A stretch of 5,338 nucleotides of DNA from Methanoregula sp. UBA154 (GTDB taxonomy: Archaea; Halobacteriota; Methanomicrobia; Methanomicrobiales; Methanospirillaceae): NCBI GenBank assembly GCA_002502245.1, contig DAPW01000021.1:1-5338 (forward strand), in the 5' to 3' direction. Positions 1 through 5,338 of this stretch are shown in pieces. The translations under genes were made by a program, and so were the position numbers. Every line of letters starts with the position of its first letter. Within the stretch, counting starts at the first letter, position 1. The notes under the pieces were generated by a model. That model was not told the DNA's origin and did not search any database. It was given only the letters and a program-made list of their open reading frames with translations.

Positions 1-612
1 GTCGTTATTAAGGAATCACCAAATTTTTTTACTTGTGGGGTGGGGCAGGGTCTCTCTCGAGAGCACGGTGCCGTATCAAGAACGCCTGGACACTATTCGC
101 CTCTTGTCCCCGGCTCGATAAACCCTGTTGCACCTCTTTTTGCAGAAACCTGATCCCGTGTGCCCGGTCCTGTTTTTTTAGTTCTGGAGAAAAACCGGAG
201 TTTTCGGGTGATAGGATCACCCGTCATCCGCTTCCGGTTCCCCCGGGGGATGACAAACTGCGGTGTATGGTTATTGGTTTCAACCGAACATTTCCGATAG
301 TTCCTCCACCGGTCCGCGTTCACTCTCGCTTTATTGGGGATACCATGGCAGCGGTGGCATGCCGGGAGGAGTTTGGGGAACTCTTGCGAGAATCAGCCAG
401 GTAAATCATAGTAGGTACGAGGGCTCCTGGTTTCAGGGCCTATCAGACTGACGTTGGGACACGTTGGTGAACGGGAGACCCGGTCTCTGAACCGCCGCAC
501 AGGAAGTCCCGTAGTGAGCGTTGTCGTTCATCATACACCTATGAAGTGTGGCATCAATCCCGGTATTGTCCCGGATTTTCTGATGGAGACAGGCAGGGAG
601 CCGCGGAAGAAT
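1..612. other. Region without a supportable gene
   Basis: Short open frames occur on both strands here, but none has a recognisable domain, a good ribosome binding site and sensible codon use together. The region holds T-runs at 24-30 and 173-179, which could act as archaeal U-tract terminators for plus-strand transcription. It also holds an 8-bp hairpin at 205-223 and small dyads such as GAGACC-C-GGTCTC at 475-487. No good A-rich tract lies just beyond the end of the phosphatase gene at 613, so no clear minus-strand terminator was found for it. The stretch could be true intergenic sequence or a decayed gene; I cannot tell which. Confidence 0.6.
205..223. repeat. Perfect 8-bp inverted repeat
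   Basis: CGGGTGAT and ATCACCCG are separated by the three bases AGG. TCATCC (224-229) and GGATGA (247-252) directly after it could form a second, looser stem. No T-tract follows closely, so it is not a classical terminator. It may be an operator-like dyad or a chance palindrome. No function can be assigned. Confidence 0.5.
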
Positions 613-2520
613 TCACTCTACCTTCAGTACCATGATCGTCATGTCATCGAACTGAGGCGCATTACCGCAGAACGAATCAACTGCCCGTTGGATCGTGCTG
701 ACGATTTCTGCTGCGGTCAATGCGTGACTCTCCTGAACCACCGCCCGTAACCGCTCGTCAGAGAACATCTCTTCGTTCCGGTTGATCGCCTCTGTCACGC
801 CGTCGGTGAACATGACCAGCACGTCACCCGGGCTGAGCGTAACCTGCCGCTCCCGGTAACCCGGCTCGTCCACAAGCCCGATGACCGGGCCGGTAGGCTC
901 CAGTTCCTCGATGGTGCCCCCGGCCCGCCGGAGGATGGGAGGATTGTGTCCGGCATTGACGTAGGTGAGTTGTCGGGTGTCCCCGTTCAGAATTGCATAG
1001 AACACGCTGACAAAACTGGTGGAACCCGAATCTTTGATAAAGATCGTGTTTGAACCGTTCACAACGCTCTGAGCGGTCTTCTCCCAGCGGGAGACGATCC
1101 GCACTGCCGTGCGGGAGAGCGCCATGAAGAGCGATGCCGGCACCCCCTTGCCCGCGACATCGGCAATGACGAGAGCATACTTCCCGTCGCCCTGAGTGAA
1201 GACATCATAGAAGTCCCCGCCCACTTCCCGTGCAGGTATGCTGGCAGCAGCGAGGTCGAACCCGGCCGGGCGGGGGATATCCTTTGGCAGGAATGCGGTC
1301 TGGATATCGGCTGCTACCTGCAGTTCGGCCTTCTTGCGCTCGAGCTCTTCCGTGTAGGCCATGATCTTTCTGATCATCGTGTTGATGCCGGACTCCAGCT
1401 GGGCAAACTCCGCTGTGTTGACGCTCCGTATGGTATGCGAGAGATCACCGCCCGCTACCTGTTCCACGTCCAGGACGATTGCGCTGATGGACCCGGTGAG
1501 TTTCCTGAATGCAGCGTATGCGAGGACGATGCCCATGAGGATTGCACAGAGACCAATGAGCAGGTACCGGGATACGAGGCTTGCAAGCGCAGCGTCCAGC
1601 CGGGCATTGCTGTACCGCAGCTCAACAACCACGCTCGTATCGGATGCAGCCTTCGGGTCGCGGAGGTCGACAAAGAGATACCGGATGAGCGTGCCACCCG
1701 CCGCATCAGGCACCGCATAACCTGTACGGTTCCGGATGGCCATCTCCGCGTACTGCTGGCCGGAGGGTGCCGTTTCACCTTCCTGGGCTGCAACATTTCC
1801 ATTGAAGTCATACACCCGGATGCCCAGCAGGTCCGGGTTTATGGCTTTTAAGCGCTTTGCCATCTCCTGGTACGAGAGCCGGGACCGGATATCGGCAAAT
1901 TCCGGGGACTCGAGCCCGATCTCAAGGACATACCGGTGGTCGGGGCTGGGCAGGTAGGCAAACTTCCGCAGCGTGCCTTTTACGCTGGTGTCGCTGGCGT
2001 TCTGAACCGACCGGACGACCGGGTCAGCAGCAAATTCCTCGCCAAGACGGATCCGGGTCAGGGAACGGTAAAAGTCCGGGTACTGGCGGAAATCAATTCC
2101 CTGCACTTCGGGGAGCGTGGAATGTTCCAATACCCCGTCCTCGCTGAAGATGTACAGGTTCACCGTGCCGGCGAATGCCGGTGCGATCTGATCCCGTATG
2201 CCGGAAAGGTTCATCCGGGACGGGTCGTTGCCGCTCTGCGCGTATGCTTTCGCAAACAGCGCAAGAGACCGTTCCATGGGCGGGTTCAGGTCCTCGTCTA
2301 TCAGTTCGAGACCTTTGTTGACGAGCCAGACGGATTCGATCGCATTGTTCTCGGTATTGTTCCGGAGGATGGCATAATCCCGGGCTACCTCCTCCTGTGC
2401 CTGCAGGTACGAGACCGCAAGGGATGCGGCTACAACAATGCCGATGATGAGCGCAATAAAGCCGATGAGATACCAGATGAGCGAGAGCGGCCTGCGTTTT
2501 TTTTCAGGATCCCGCGTCAT
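613..2520 (-). CDS. Membrane-bound SpoIIE-type PP2C serine phosphatase with Cache-like sensor and HAMP domain
   Basis: This 635-residue protein is predicted to remove phosphate from a phosphoserine protein, most plausibly the STAS protein encoded just upstream. A basic N-terminus (KKRR, 7-10) precedes membrane helix 1 (about 13-36). Residues 40-315 form an extracellular region resembling a double Cache sensor (for example YIFSEDGVLEHS near 123-134 and IRVYDFNGN at 234-242). Helix 2 (about 316-337) leads into a HAMP domain (about 335-388, with VEQVAGGDLSHTI) and a short coiled coil (388-405). The SpoIIE/PP2C domain fills 405-635. It keeps the metal-binding acidic residues: Asp436 and Asp439 in GGDFYDV, Asp454 in IADVAGKG, Asp573 in FTDGVTEA and Asp625/626 in FDDMTIMVLK. 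NAGHNPP (522-528) is also family-typical. The ATG is preceded by AAGGGG (2525-2530) at four bases. The ligand and partner are inferred, not shown. Confidence 0.93.
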   Translation of the reverse strand: MTRDPEKKRRPLSLIWYLIGFIALIIGIVVAASLAVSYLQAQEEVARDYAILRNNTENNAIESVWLVNKGLELIDEDLNPPMERSLALFAKAYAQSGNDPSRMNLSGIRDQIAPAFAGTVNLYIFSEDGVLEHSTLPEVQGIDFRQYPDFYRSLTRIRLGEEFAADPVVRSVQNASDTSVKGTLRKFAYLPSPDHRYVLEIGLESPEFADIRSRLSYQEMAKRLKAINPDLLGIRVYDFNGNVAAQEGETAPSGQQYAEMAIRNRTGYAVPDAAGGTLIRYLFVDLRDPKAASDTSVVVELRYSNARLDAALASLVSRYLLIGLCAILMGIVLAYAAFRKLTGSISAIVLDVEQVAGGDLSHTIRSVNTAEFAQLESGINTMIRKIMAYTEELERKKAELQVAADIQTAFLPKDIPRPAGFDLAAASIPAREVGGDFYDVFTQGDGKYALVIADVAGKGVPASLFMALSRTAVRIVSRWEKTAQSVVNGSNTIFIKDSGSTSFVSVFYAILNGDTRQLTYVNAGHNPPILRRAGGTIEELEPTGPVIGLVDEPGYRERQVTLSPGDVLVMFTDGVTEAINRNEEMFSDERLRAVVQESHALTAAEIVSTIQRAVDSFCGNAPQFDDMTIMVLKVE

Positions 2521-2626
2521 GGAACCCCTTCAGCCGTGAAAGTATCCATGGGCGTCTGTACAGGCCAGAGGGAGTATGATCCGGAAGAGATGGTGGCGGG
2601 AGTCATGGTTCTGCTGATGCCGGGCC

Positions 2627-2653
2627 CCTGCGGGATCATGAGAAGCCCGCAGG
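2627..2653 (-). other. GC-rich hairpin between the STAS and phosphatase genes
   Basis: CCTGCGGG (2627-2634) and CCCGCAGG (2646-2653) form a perfect 8-bp stem with an 11-base loop. It lies in the 148-base gap, 15 bases after the STAS stop codon. No T-tract follows on the minus strand, so complete termination is not expected. It could stabilise or process the mRNA between the two genes and set their ratio. The structure is read directly; the role is inference. Confidence 0.55.
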
Positions 2654-2668
2654 AACTCTCCGGCCGAT

Positions 2669-3994
2669 TTATCTCTCCTGCCGGATAGCTGATACCGGTA
2701 CGATGCCGACCAGTGCTGACTTCAGTCTCGTGATGCTCAGGAGGTTGTGCATGGCGATAAACTCCCCGGCGTCCGGTACCGTGCCGATCTGGGCTTCGAA
2801 GCCACCGCTCATGTCCCACCTCAGGTTTTTGAAGACAGCGCCCTTGTTATACAGGAATGTCCCGTTTCCCGGTGACCGTGCATCCGTATAAGAGAGGGGT
2901 GCGAGGGTTTCGGGAGGAAATGCTTTCTGTGCGAGCGGAAGATCGATACTATAGCCCACACCGATGAGCATGTCGCCGGCATATCTCGGCTTTACGTCGA
3001 TGACTGTAATTTTCTCCTGCACAGAACCATCAAACGGTAACTCGGTCACGGTCTTTCCGGCGGGCATCACGGCCGGGCCACCGGCTGCCCTGTCAGCAAC
3101 TGCCGCGAGCAGGGATGTCTTCATATCCGAACTGCACAGGCCGCCAATCGTCGCCTTCAGTGCAACGGCCAGGATCCCCTTAAAATCCGGGTACTTCTCT
3201 TTCGCGTACCGGAAGATACCTTCGTAGACTTCGGCAAGGGTCAAACCTTCTGGTTTTTCAGACGATACACGGATCATGTCCGAGAATGGGCCCGTGAATG
3301 CGGCATTGAAAAGAGAAAAGGGCTTCATGCCGCTGGATCCTGAGTCTTCAGCCGTAAAGAAGTCCGGGGTCAGGTGACCATCGGTCGGGATCCAGTACAC
3401 CGTCCCGCCAAGGCTGAGCATCTCACCCAGCAGCGGGGCTGCCATGTCCCGGGTTTTTCCCATAGCACCGATTCCGATACTAAAACCCCCGGAACAGCCC
3501 CGGGTTGGCTGTACATCTCCAATAGTGACCTTGCCGTCATGGATGGTCCGAAGGTCACCGCTCACGGAGAGGGTGGCGGTTTTGTACGAGGAGTGTTCTG
3601 CAAAGAGTGACCAGCCGTTTCCGGTAATGCGGACCTCACCGGGCGCAGGGCCTTTTTTCTTTTGTATATCTTCAAGGGCATCGCCGACCGCAGGGTAGAC
3701 CGACAGGACCTGAAAAAAACCGCCTGTTTTTAAGATTTTTTCAGTAAAATCCCGGAGTCCGCAGACAGCGACCAGCCCTTTGCGATCCTTCATCTTCCGG
3801 ATACTGTCCTGAATGACCCGGAGCCCGGCAGAACTCAGGTACTCCACGCCGCCAAAGTCGAAGATGATCGCCGTATCATGATCGTTCAGATGGTGCTGGA
3901 TGGCAGCTGCGGCCTGCTGCGCCCCGGTCCCATCCATCCTCCCGGAAAGAGAAAGCACCAGCTGTTCACCTGTTCTTCTGGCGGTAATTTCCAT
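2669..3994 (-). CDS. STAS-domain protein (anti-sigma-factor-antagonist type) with a large unassigned C-terminal region
   Basis: The protein has 441 residues. Residues 1-110 form a STAS domain: an N-terminal strand region (EITARRTGEQLVLSLSGRMD), the core IIFDFGGVEYLSSAGLRVI (43-61), and a closing helix around 85-110. By alignment with SpoIIAA/RsbV, Ser55 in SSAGL is the predicted phosphoserine. Single-domain antagonists have about 110 residues, so this protein is about four times that length. The remainder (about 120-441) is soluble, glycine-rich and not recognised. It contains SGDLRTIHDGKVTIGDV (145-161), CSGGFSIGIGAMG (167-179) and YAGDMLIGVGYSIDL (338-352), loosely reminiscent of PP2C motifs but lacking a convincing full set of metal ligands. 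The start is supported by GAGGA at six bases. It is probably cotranscribed with the downstream phosphatase, its likely regulator. STAS assignment is confident; the C-terminal function is unknown. Confidence 0.9.
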   Translation of the reverse strand: MEITARRTGEQLVLSLSGRMDGTGAQQAAAAIQHHLNDHDTAIIFDFGGVEYLSSAGLRVIQDSIRKMKDRKGLVAVCGLRDFTEKILKTGGFFQVLSVYPAVGDALEDIQKKKGPAPGEVRITGNGWSLFAEHSSYKTATLSVSGDLRTIHDGKVTIGDVQPTRGCSGGFSIGIGAMGKTRDMAAPLLGEMLSLGGTVYWIPTDGHLTPDFFTAEDSGSSGMKPFSLFNAAFTGPFSDMIRVSSEKPEGLTLAEVYEGIFRYAKEKYPDFKGILAVALKATIGGLCSSDMKTSLLAAVADRAAGGPAVMPAGKTVTELPFDGSVQEKITVIDVKPRYAGDMLIGVGYSIDLPLAQKAFPPETLAPLSYTDARSPGNGTFLYNKGAVFKNLRWDMSGGFEAQIGTVPDAGEFIAMHNLLSITRLKSALVGIVPVSAIRQER

Positions 3995-4122
3995 ACGTGT
4001 TCCTCATGAACCGTGGTGCCGGCAGGGATTTAGGACTTTCGTTCTTTGTTTTTCCGGAGGTTCCTGCCATCTTCCGGTGAAGTTAAGGCGAATCAGTGCA
4101 ATACCCGGTAACGGTGGTATGA
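3995..4122. promoter_or_regulatory. Divergent intergenic region between the STAS and YkgJ-like genes
   Basis: These 128 bases must carry the promoters of two divergent genes. For the minus strand, the weak TATA-like CCTAAATC (about 4028-4035, plus strand GATTTAGG) lies downstream of a purine-rich CGAAAG that could be a BRE. Initiation about 25 bases further would give a leader of roughly 12 bases including the GAGGA site. No convincing TATA box was found for the plus-strand gene. GGCAGG (4021-4026) and CCTGCC (4063-4068) form a spaced inverted repeat that a shared regulator could bind. Exact promoter positions are tentative. Confidence 0.35.
4001..4005 (-). promoter_or_regulatory. Ribosome binding site of the STAS gene
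   Basis: On the minus strand GAGGA lies six bases before the ATG at 3994. It matches the anti-Shine-Dalgarno tail of archaeal 16S rRNA and fixes this start, which also places the first STAS strand at residues 1-5. Another ATG 13 bases further upstream is out of frame. Confidence 0.7.
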
Positions 4123-4125
4123 TTG
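4113..4125 (+). promoter_or_regulatory. Ribosome binding site and TTG start of the YkgJ-like gene
   Basis: GGTGGT lies four bases before the TTG. A nearby ATG (4119-4121) is in another frame and meets a stop after four codons, so an automatic caller could misplace this start. The in-frame stop immediately upstream and the cysteine motif from residue 5 make TTG the only reasonable choice. Confidence 0.7.
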
Positions 4126-4605
4126 CCGTTTGAATGCAGCCAGTGCGGTGAATGTTGCAGCCACCTTGGCCTGGTCCATACGATACAGGAAGATCTGGGG
4201 GATTATCATTTCCTTGTAAAGAACCAGTATACCGGTGAAAGAACAGCAGTAGCCGTTGACCCGGACAAGATCCCGCTCTTTTGTGATAAGAGTATTTTTC
4301 TGAAACGCCCCGAAGCCTGTCCGTTTTTCCGGTATGACTGCAAGTCCGAAAAAGGATACTGTACCATCCACCTGACACGCCCGGAGATCTGCCGGGACTA
4401 TGGGTGCTGGCGCCTGCTGATCCTCGATTCCGGTGGAAAGAGGGCCGGCAGGATCATGTGCCAGCGTCACCTTGCATCGGAGGACAGCATGCTGACCCGG
4501 CTTTTTGAGGATCATATAAACTCCCTGGTTGAGCCGGATGATGCCGCCTGGGACGATCGGGTTATACATCTGCTCGTTGCAGCGGGGTATACCGTTCGGA
4601 TATGA
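4123..4605 (+). CDS. YkgJ-like CxxCxxCC cysteine-cluster protein
   Basis: This 160-residue soluble protein belongs to the CxxCxxCC family (YkgJ-like, often annotated as zinc/iron-chelating or Fe-S oxidoreductase), whose biochemical role is poorly defined. The defining motif is at the very N-terminus: Cys5, Cys8, Cys11 and Cys12 in CSQCGECC. Further cysteines at 54, 66, 73, 80, 90, 95 and 113 include the family-typical CPFFRYDC, GYCTIH and TRPEICRDYGC segments, so a metal or cluster site is likely. The start is TTG: an in-frame TGA directly precedes it (4120-4122), and any later start would remove the cysteine motif. GGTGGT (4113-4118) serves as a plausible ribosome binding site. It is transcribed away from the signalling pair, and no functional link between them is visible. 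The family call is confident; metal identity and substrate are unknown. Confidence 0.88.
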   Translation: MPFECSQCGECCSHLGLVHTIQEDLGDYHFLVKNQYTGERTAVAVDPDKIPLFCDKSIFLKRPEACPFFRYDCKSEKGYCTIHLTRPEICRDYGCWRLLILDSGGKRAGRIMCQRHLASEDSMLTRLFEDHINSLVEPDDAAWDDRVIHLLVAAGYTVRI

Positions 4606-4638
4606 ACAGGACAACCGGCTGCAAAATAAATAGGTAAA

Positions 4639-4694
4639 GTGCTGATTCAGCACCTAAAATCTTCTTTGATTTTATCTTGACAGCTTTTGCTTTT
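4639..4694 (+). terminator. Tandem hairpins and T-rich tract after the YkgJ-like gene
   Basis: GTGCTGA-T-TCAGCAC (4639-4653) is followed at once by TAAAATC-TTCTTT-GATTTTA (4655-4674), two perfect 7-bp stems. The T-rich GCTTTTGCTTTTC follows at about 4683-4695. Archaeal termination depends mainly on T-tracts, and this tract is interrupted, so efficiency is uncertain. The position 34 bases after the stop codon fits a gene end. The upstream AAAATAAATA (4623-4632) is TATA-like and could instead start a transcript running into the structured region beyond. Confidence 0.5.
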
Positions 4695-4704
4695 CAGACA
4701 CTCC

Positions 4705-4841
4705 TGGGGGCTTCGCCACCGGCTCGCGCCCGCTGCTCCCGGCGCCCCCTATTGCGATAACGACGTGATACCAATGACCCCGTCGTATAGCACGGCGCCC
4801 CGTCCCCCAACGGTGGACCGGTGGCGCAAGATGGGGGCTTC
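4705..4841. other. Inverted-repeat-bounded element, possible structured RNA or small relic element
   Basis: CTTCGCCACCGG (4711-4722) pairs with CCGGTGGCGCAAG (4818-4830) over 12 bp with one bulged C. Inside are ACGACG/CGTCGT (4760-4765 and 4781-4786) and CCGT/ACGG (4800-4803 and 4810-4813), which together could form a multibranched fold. The 10-base direct repeat TGGGGGCTTC sits at 4705-4714 and 4832-4841, overlapping or lying just outside the stem, as a target duplication of a very small element might. The right copy is offset by one base from the stem and the interior encodes nothing, so the mobile-element reading is weak. An alternative stem, GGGGGC (4706-4711) with GCCCCC (4744-4749), competes with the outer one. 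Confidence 0.35.
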
Positions 4842-4849
4842 ATGCTATG

Positions 4850-4883
4850 AAAAGAAGTTTCCCATGAAAATCGCTTCTTTTTT
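4850..4883 (+). terminator. Hairpin with T-run, terminator-like
   Basis: AAAAGAAG (4850-4857) and CTTCTTTT (4874-4881) form a perfect 8-bp stem with a 16-base loop, running into six T residues (4878-4883). The stem is AT-rich and therefore weak, but the T-tract alone could stop an archaeal polymerase. It lies just downstream of the inverted-repeat element and could end a small transcript from it. Confidence 0.4.
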
Positions 4884-4933
4884 GGAATCGATGCCGGGGA
4901 TTGATCCCCCACACTTCCTGTTGCTCTTGAACG

Positions 4934-4964
4934 CCCGCCGCCCCGAAGGGCGCCCCGCGGCGGG
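4934..4964. other. Strong GC-rich hairpin
   Basis: CCCGCCGC (4934-4941) pairs perfectly with GCGGCGGG (4957-4964) across 15 bases, all eight pairs being G-C. A small competing stem GCCC-CGAA-GGGC occupies 4940-4951. No T-tract follows directly. It lies in a stretch without genes and recurs in style at 5008-5042. A repeated intergenic hairpin family or a structured RNA are both possible. Confidence 0.5.
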
Positions 4965-5007
4965 TTCCAGACGGTTGAAAAAATGTCTTGGAGATTGAAC
5001 CTTCTTG

Positions 5008-5042
5008 CCCCGCCGTGCCCCGCGAGGGGCCCTGAGGCGGGG
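5008..5042 (+). other. Nested GC-rich hairpin with GNRA tetraloop
   Basis: The outer stem CCCCGCC/GGCGGGG (5008-5014 and 5036-5042) encloses an inner stem GCCCC/GGGGC (5017-5021 and 5026-5030) capped by GCGA (5022-5025). GCGA fits the GNRA rule only when read on the plus strand; the complementary loop, TCGC, does not. This favours a plus-strand RNA. An asymmetric internal loop separates the stems. No known RNA family is recognised. Confidence 0.5.
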
Positions 5043-5087
5043 AGCCCTCGTGAAAATTATGAGGTCTTTTCTGATTTTCATCGTTCC

Positions 5088-5119
5088 GGTGTGAACTCAA
5101 CCGGTTCATACCCGTTTTT
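5088..5119 (+). terminator. Hairpin plus T5, intrinsic-terminator-like
   Basis: GGTGTGAAC (5088-5096) pairs with GTTCATACC (5104-5112) over nine positions including one G-T wobble, with a seven-base loop. TTTTT (5115-5119) follows two bases later. This is the best terminator-shaped signal in the window. No protein gene precedes it for about 480 bases, so if it acts, it would end a non-coding transcript or read-through from 4605. Confidence 0.5.
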
Positions 5120-5161
5120 ACAGAGAAAGGATCAGGCACTTTTTCTCAATCAATTTCAGCT

Positions 5162-5220
5162 CATTTTTATAACATTGTTTTCACGTCGGATGAAAAAATT
5201 TATTTTGGGGGGTTTTATAA
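5162..5220 (+). promoter_or_regulatory. Promoter region of the gene at the right edge
   Basis: This AT-rich stretch has three TATA-like sites: TTTTTATAA (5164-5172), TTTATTTT (about 5199-5206, after a BRE-like GAAAAAA) and TTTTATAA (5213-5220). The last would start a transcript around 5243-5248, leaving a leader of about 30 bases before the ATG at 5275. The dyad TTTTCA/TGAAAA (5178-5183 and 5191-5196, seven bases apart) could be an operator. Which TATA site is used cannot be decided from sequence. Confidence 0.45.
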
Positions 5221-5274
5221 GCACGTTACCCTAAAAAAACGAAGGTAAGAGGAACTACCCCGGCAGAACAGGCA

Positions 5275-5338
5275 ATGCACATTCTTCTGAAAGGGCGGGA
5301 GGGTACCAGGGATACGGGTGCCGCATGGCATACCGGTG
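5275..5338 (+). CDS. Partial gene of unknown function, cut by the window edge
   Basis: An open frame starts at ATG 5275 and runs off the end, giving 21 codons that read MHILLKGREGTRDTGAAWHT and on. It lies downstream of the promoter-like sequence, and its codon choices resemble those of the confident genes. The frame is open back to 5221 but holds no standard start codon there. AGAGGA (5248-5253) is too far from the ATG to be a normal ribosome binding site, and only a weak AGG lies close, so the start is uncertain. Too little is visible for a family assignment. Confidence 0.4.
   Translation, partial: MHILLKGREGTRDTGAAWHTG

Noticed and set aside
33..404. 123-codon plus-strand open frame
   Set aside because: Cysteine- and proline-rich with no motif, no good ribosome binding site, and competing frames on both strands.
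440..540. Possible C/D box RNA on the minus strand (ATGATGA near 528-534)
   Set aside because: The C-box-like match is present, but the nearest CTGA is about 85 bases away, longer than usual for archaeal C/D RNAs, and no C'/D' boxes are visible.
1936..2688. 250-codon plus-strand open frame
   Set aside because: It lies opposite the phosphatase gene, has no recognisable domain, and is explained as an antisense shadow of a GC-rich gene.
4093..4653. 186-codon minus-strand open frame
   Set aside because: It covers the YkgJ-like gene in antisense. The sense frame carries the CxxCxxCC motif and family-typical cysteines, so the antisense frame is a shadow.
4840..5139. Minus-strand open frames of 78 and 99 codons and a plus-strand frame of 103 codons nearby
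   Set aside because: They are rich in Arg, Gly and Pro from translated GC hairpins, overlap each other in different frames, and show no domain.
4606..5274. tRNA, RNase P RNA or SRP RNA in the structured region
   Set aside because: No T-loop consensus with matching acceptor stem, and no conserved RNase P or SRP core sequence was seen on either strand.
1..5338. CRISPR array
   Set aside because: No regularly spaced direct repeats of 24-40 bases occur anywhere in the window.

Overview
The window looks like a stretch of euryarchaeal chromosome, most likely from a methanogen of the Methanomicrobiales (a Methanoregula- or Methanosphaerula-like organism). This rests on the mix of signal-transduction proteins, the moderately high-GC coding sequence set against AT-rich intergenic TATA-like sequences, and purine-rich Shine-Dalgarno motifs. 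No rRNA, tRNA or other phylogenetic marker is present, so the assignment is an inference.

Layout: positions 1-612 hold no gene I can defend, only short hairpins and T-runs. Positions 613-3994 (minus strand) carry a two-gene unit. The promoter-proximal gene (2669-3994) encodes a STAS-domain protein of the anti-sigma-factor-antagonist type, with an unassigned C-terminal region of about 320 residues. The distal gene (613-2520) encodes a membrane-anchored SpoIIE-type PP2C phosphatase with a Cache-like extracellular sensor and a HAMP domain. A 148-base gap containing a GC-rich hairpin separates them. Divergently, on the plus strand, 4123-4605 encodes a small CxxCxxCC (YkgJ-like) cysteine-rich metal-binding protein that starts with TTG. 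Positions 4606-5274 hold no convincing protein gene but are dense in hairpins: a possible transcription stop after the YkgJ-like gene, a bulged 12-bp inverted repeat enclosing smaller stems, two strong GC-rich hairpins (one capped by a GNRA tetraloop) and two hairpins followed by T-tracts. The window ends in the first codons of a plus-strand gene behind AT-rich promoter-like sequence.

How the genes may work together: the pair suggests a partner-switching relay. An extracellular cue would be sensed by the membrane phosphatase, which would dephosphorylate the STAS protein at a conserved serine (Ser55). Neither a serine kinase of the RsbW/SpoIIAB type nor an obvious downstream target lies in the window. 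Because archaea do not use bacterial sigma factors, the output must be something else. The most open questions are the C-terminal region of the STAS protein and the structured non-coding stretch at 4606-5120.
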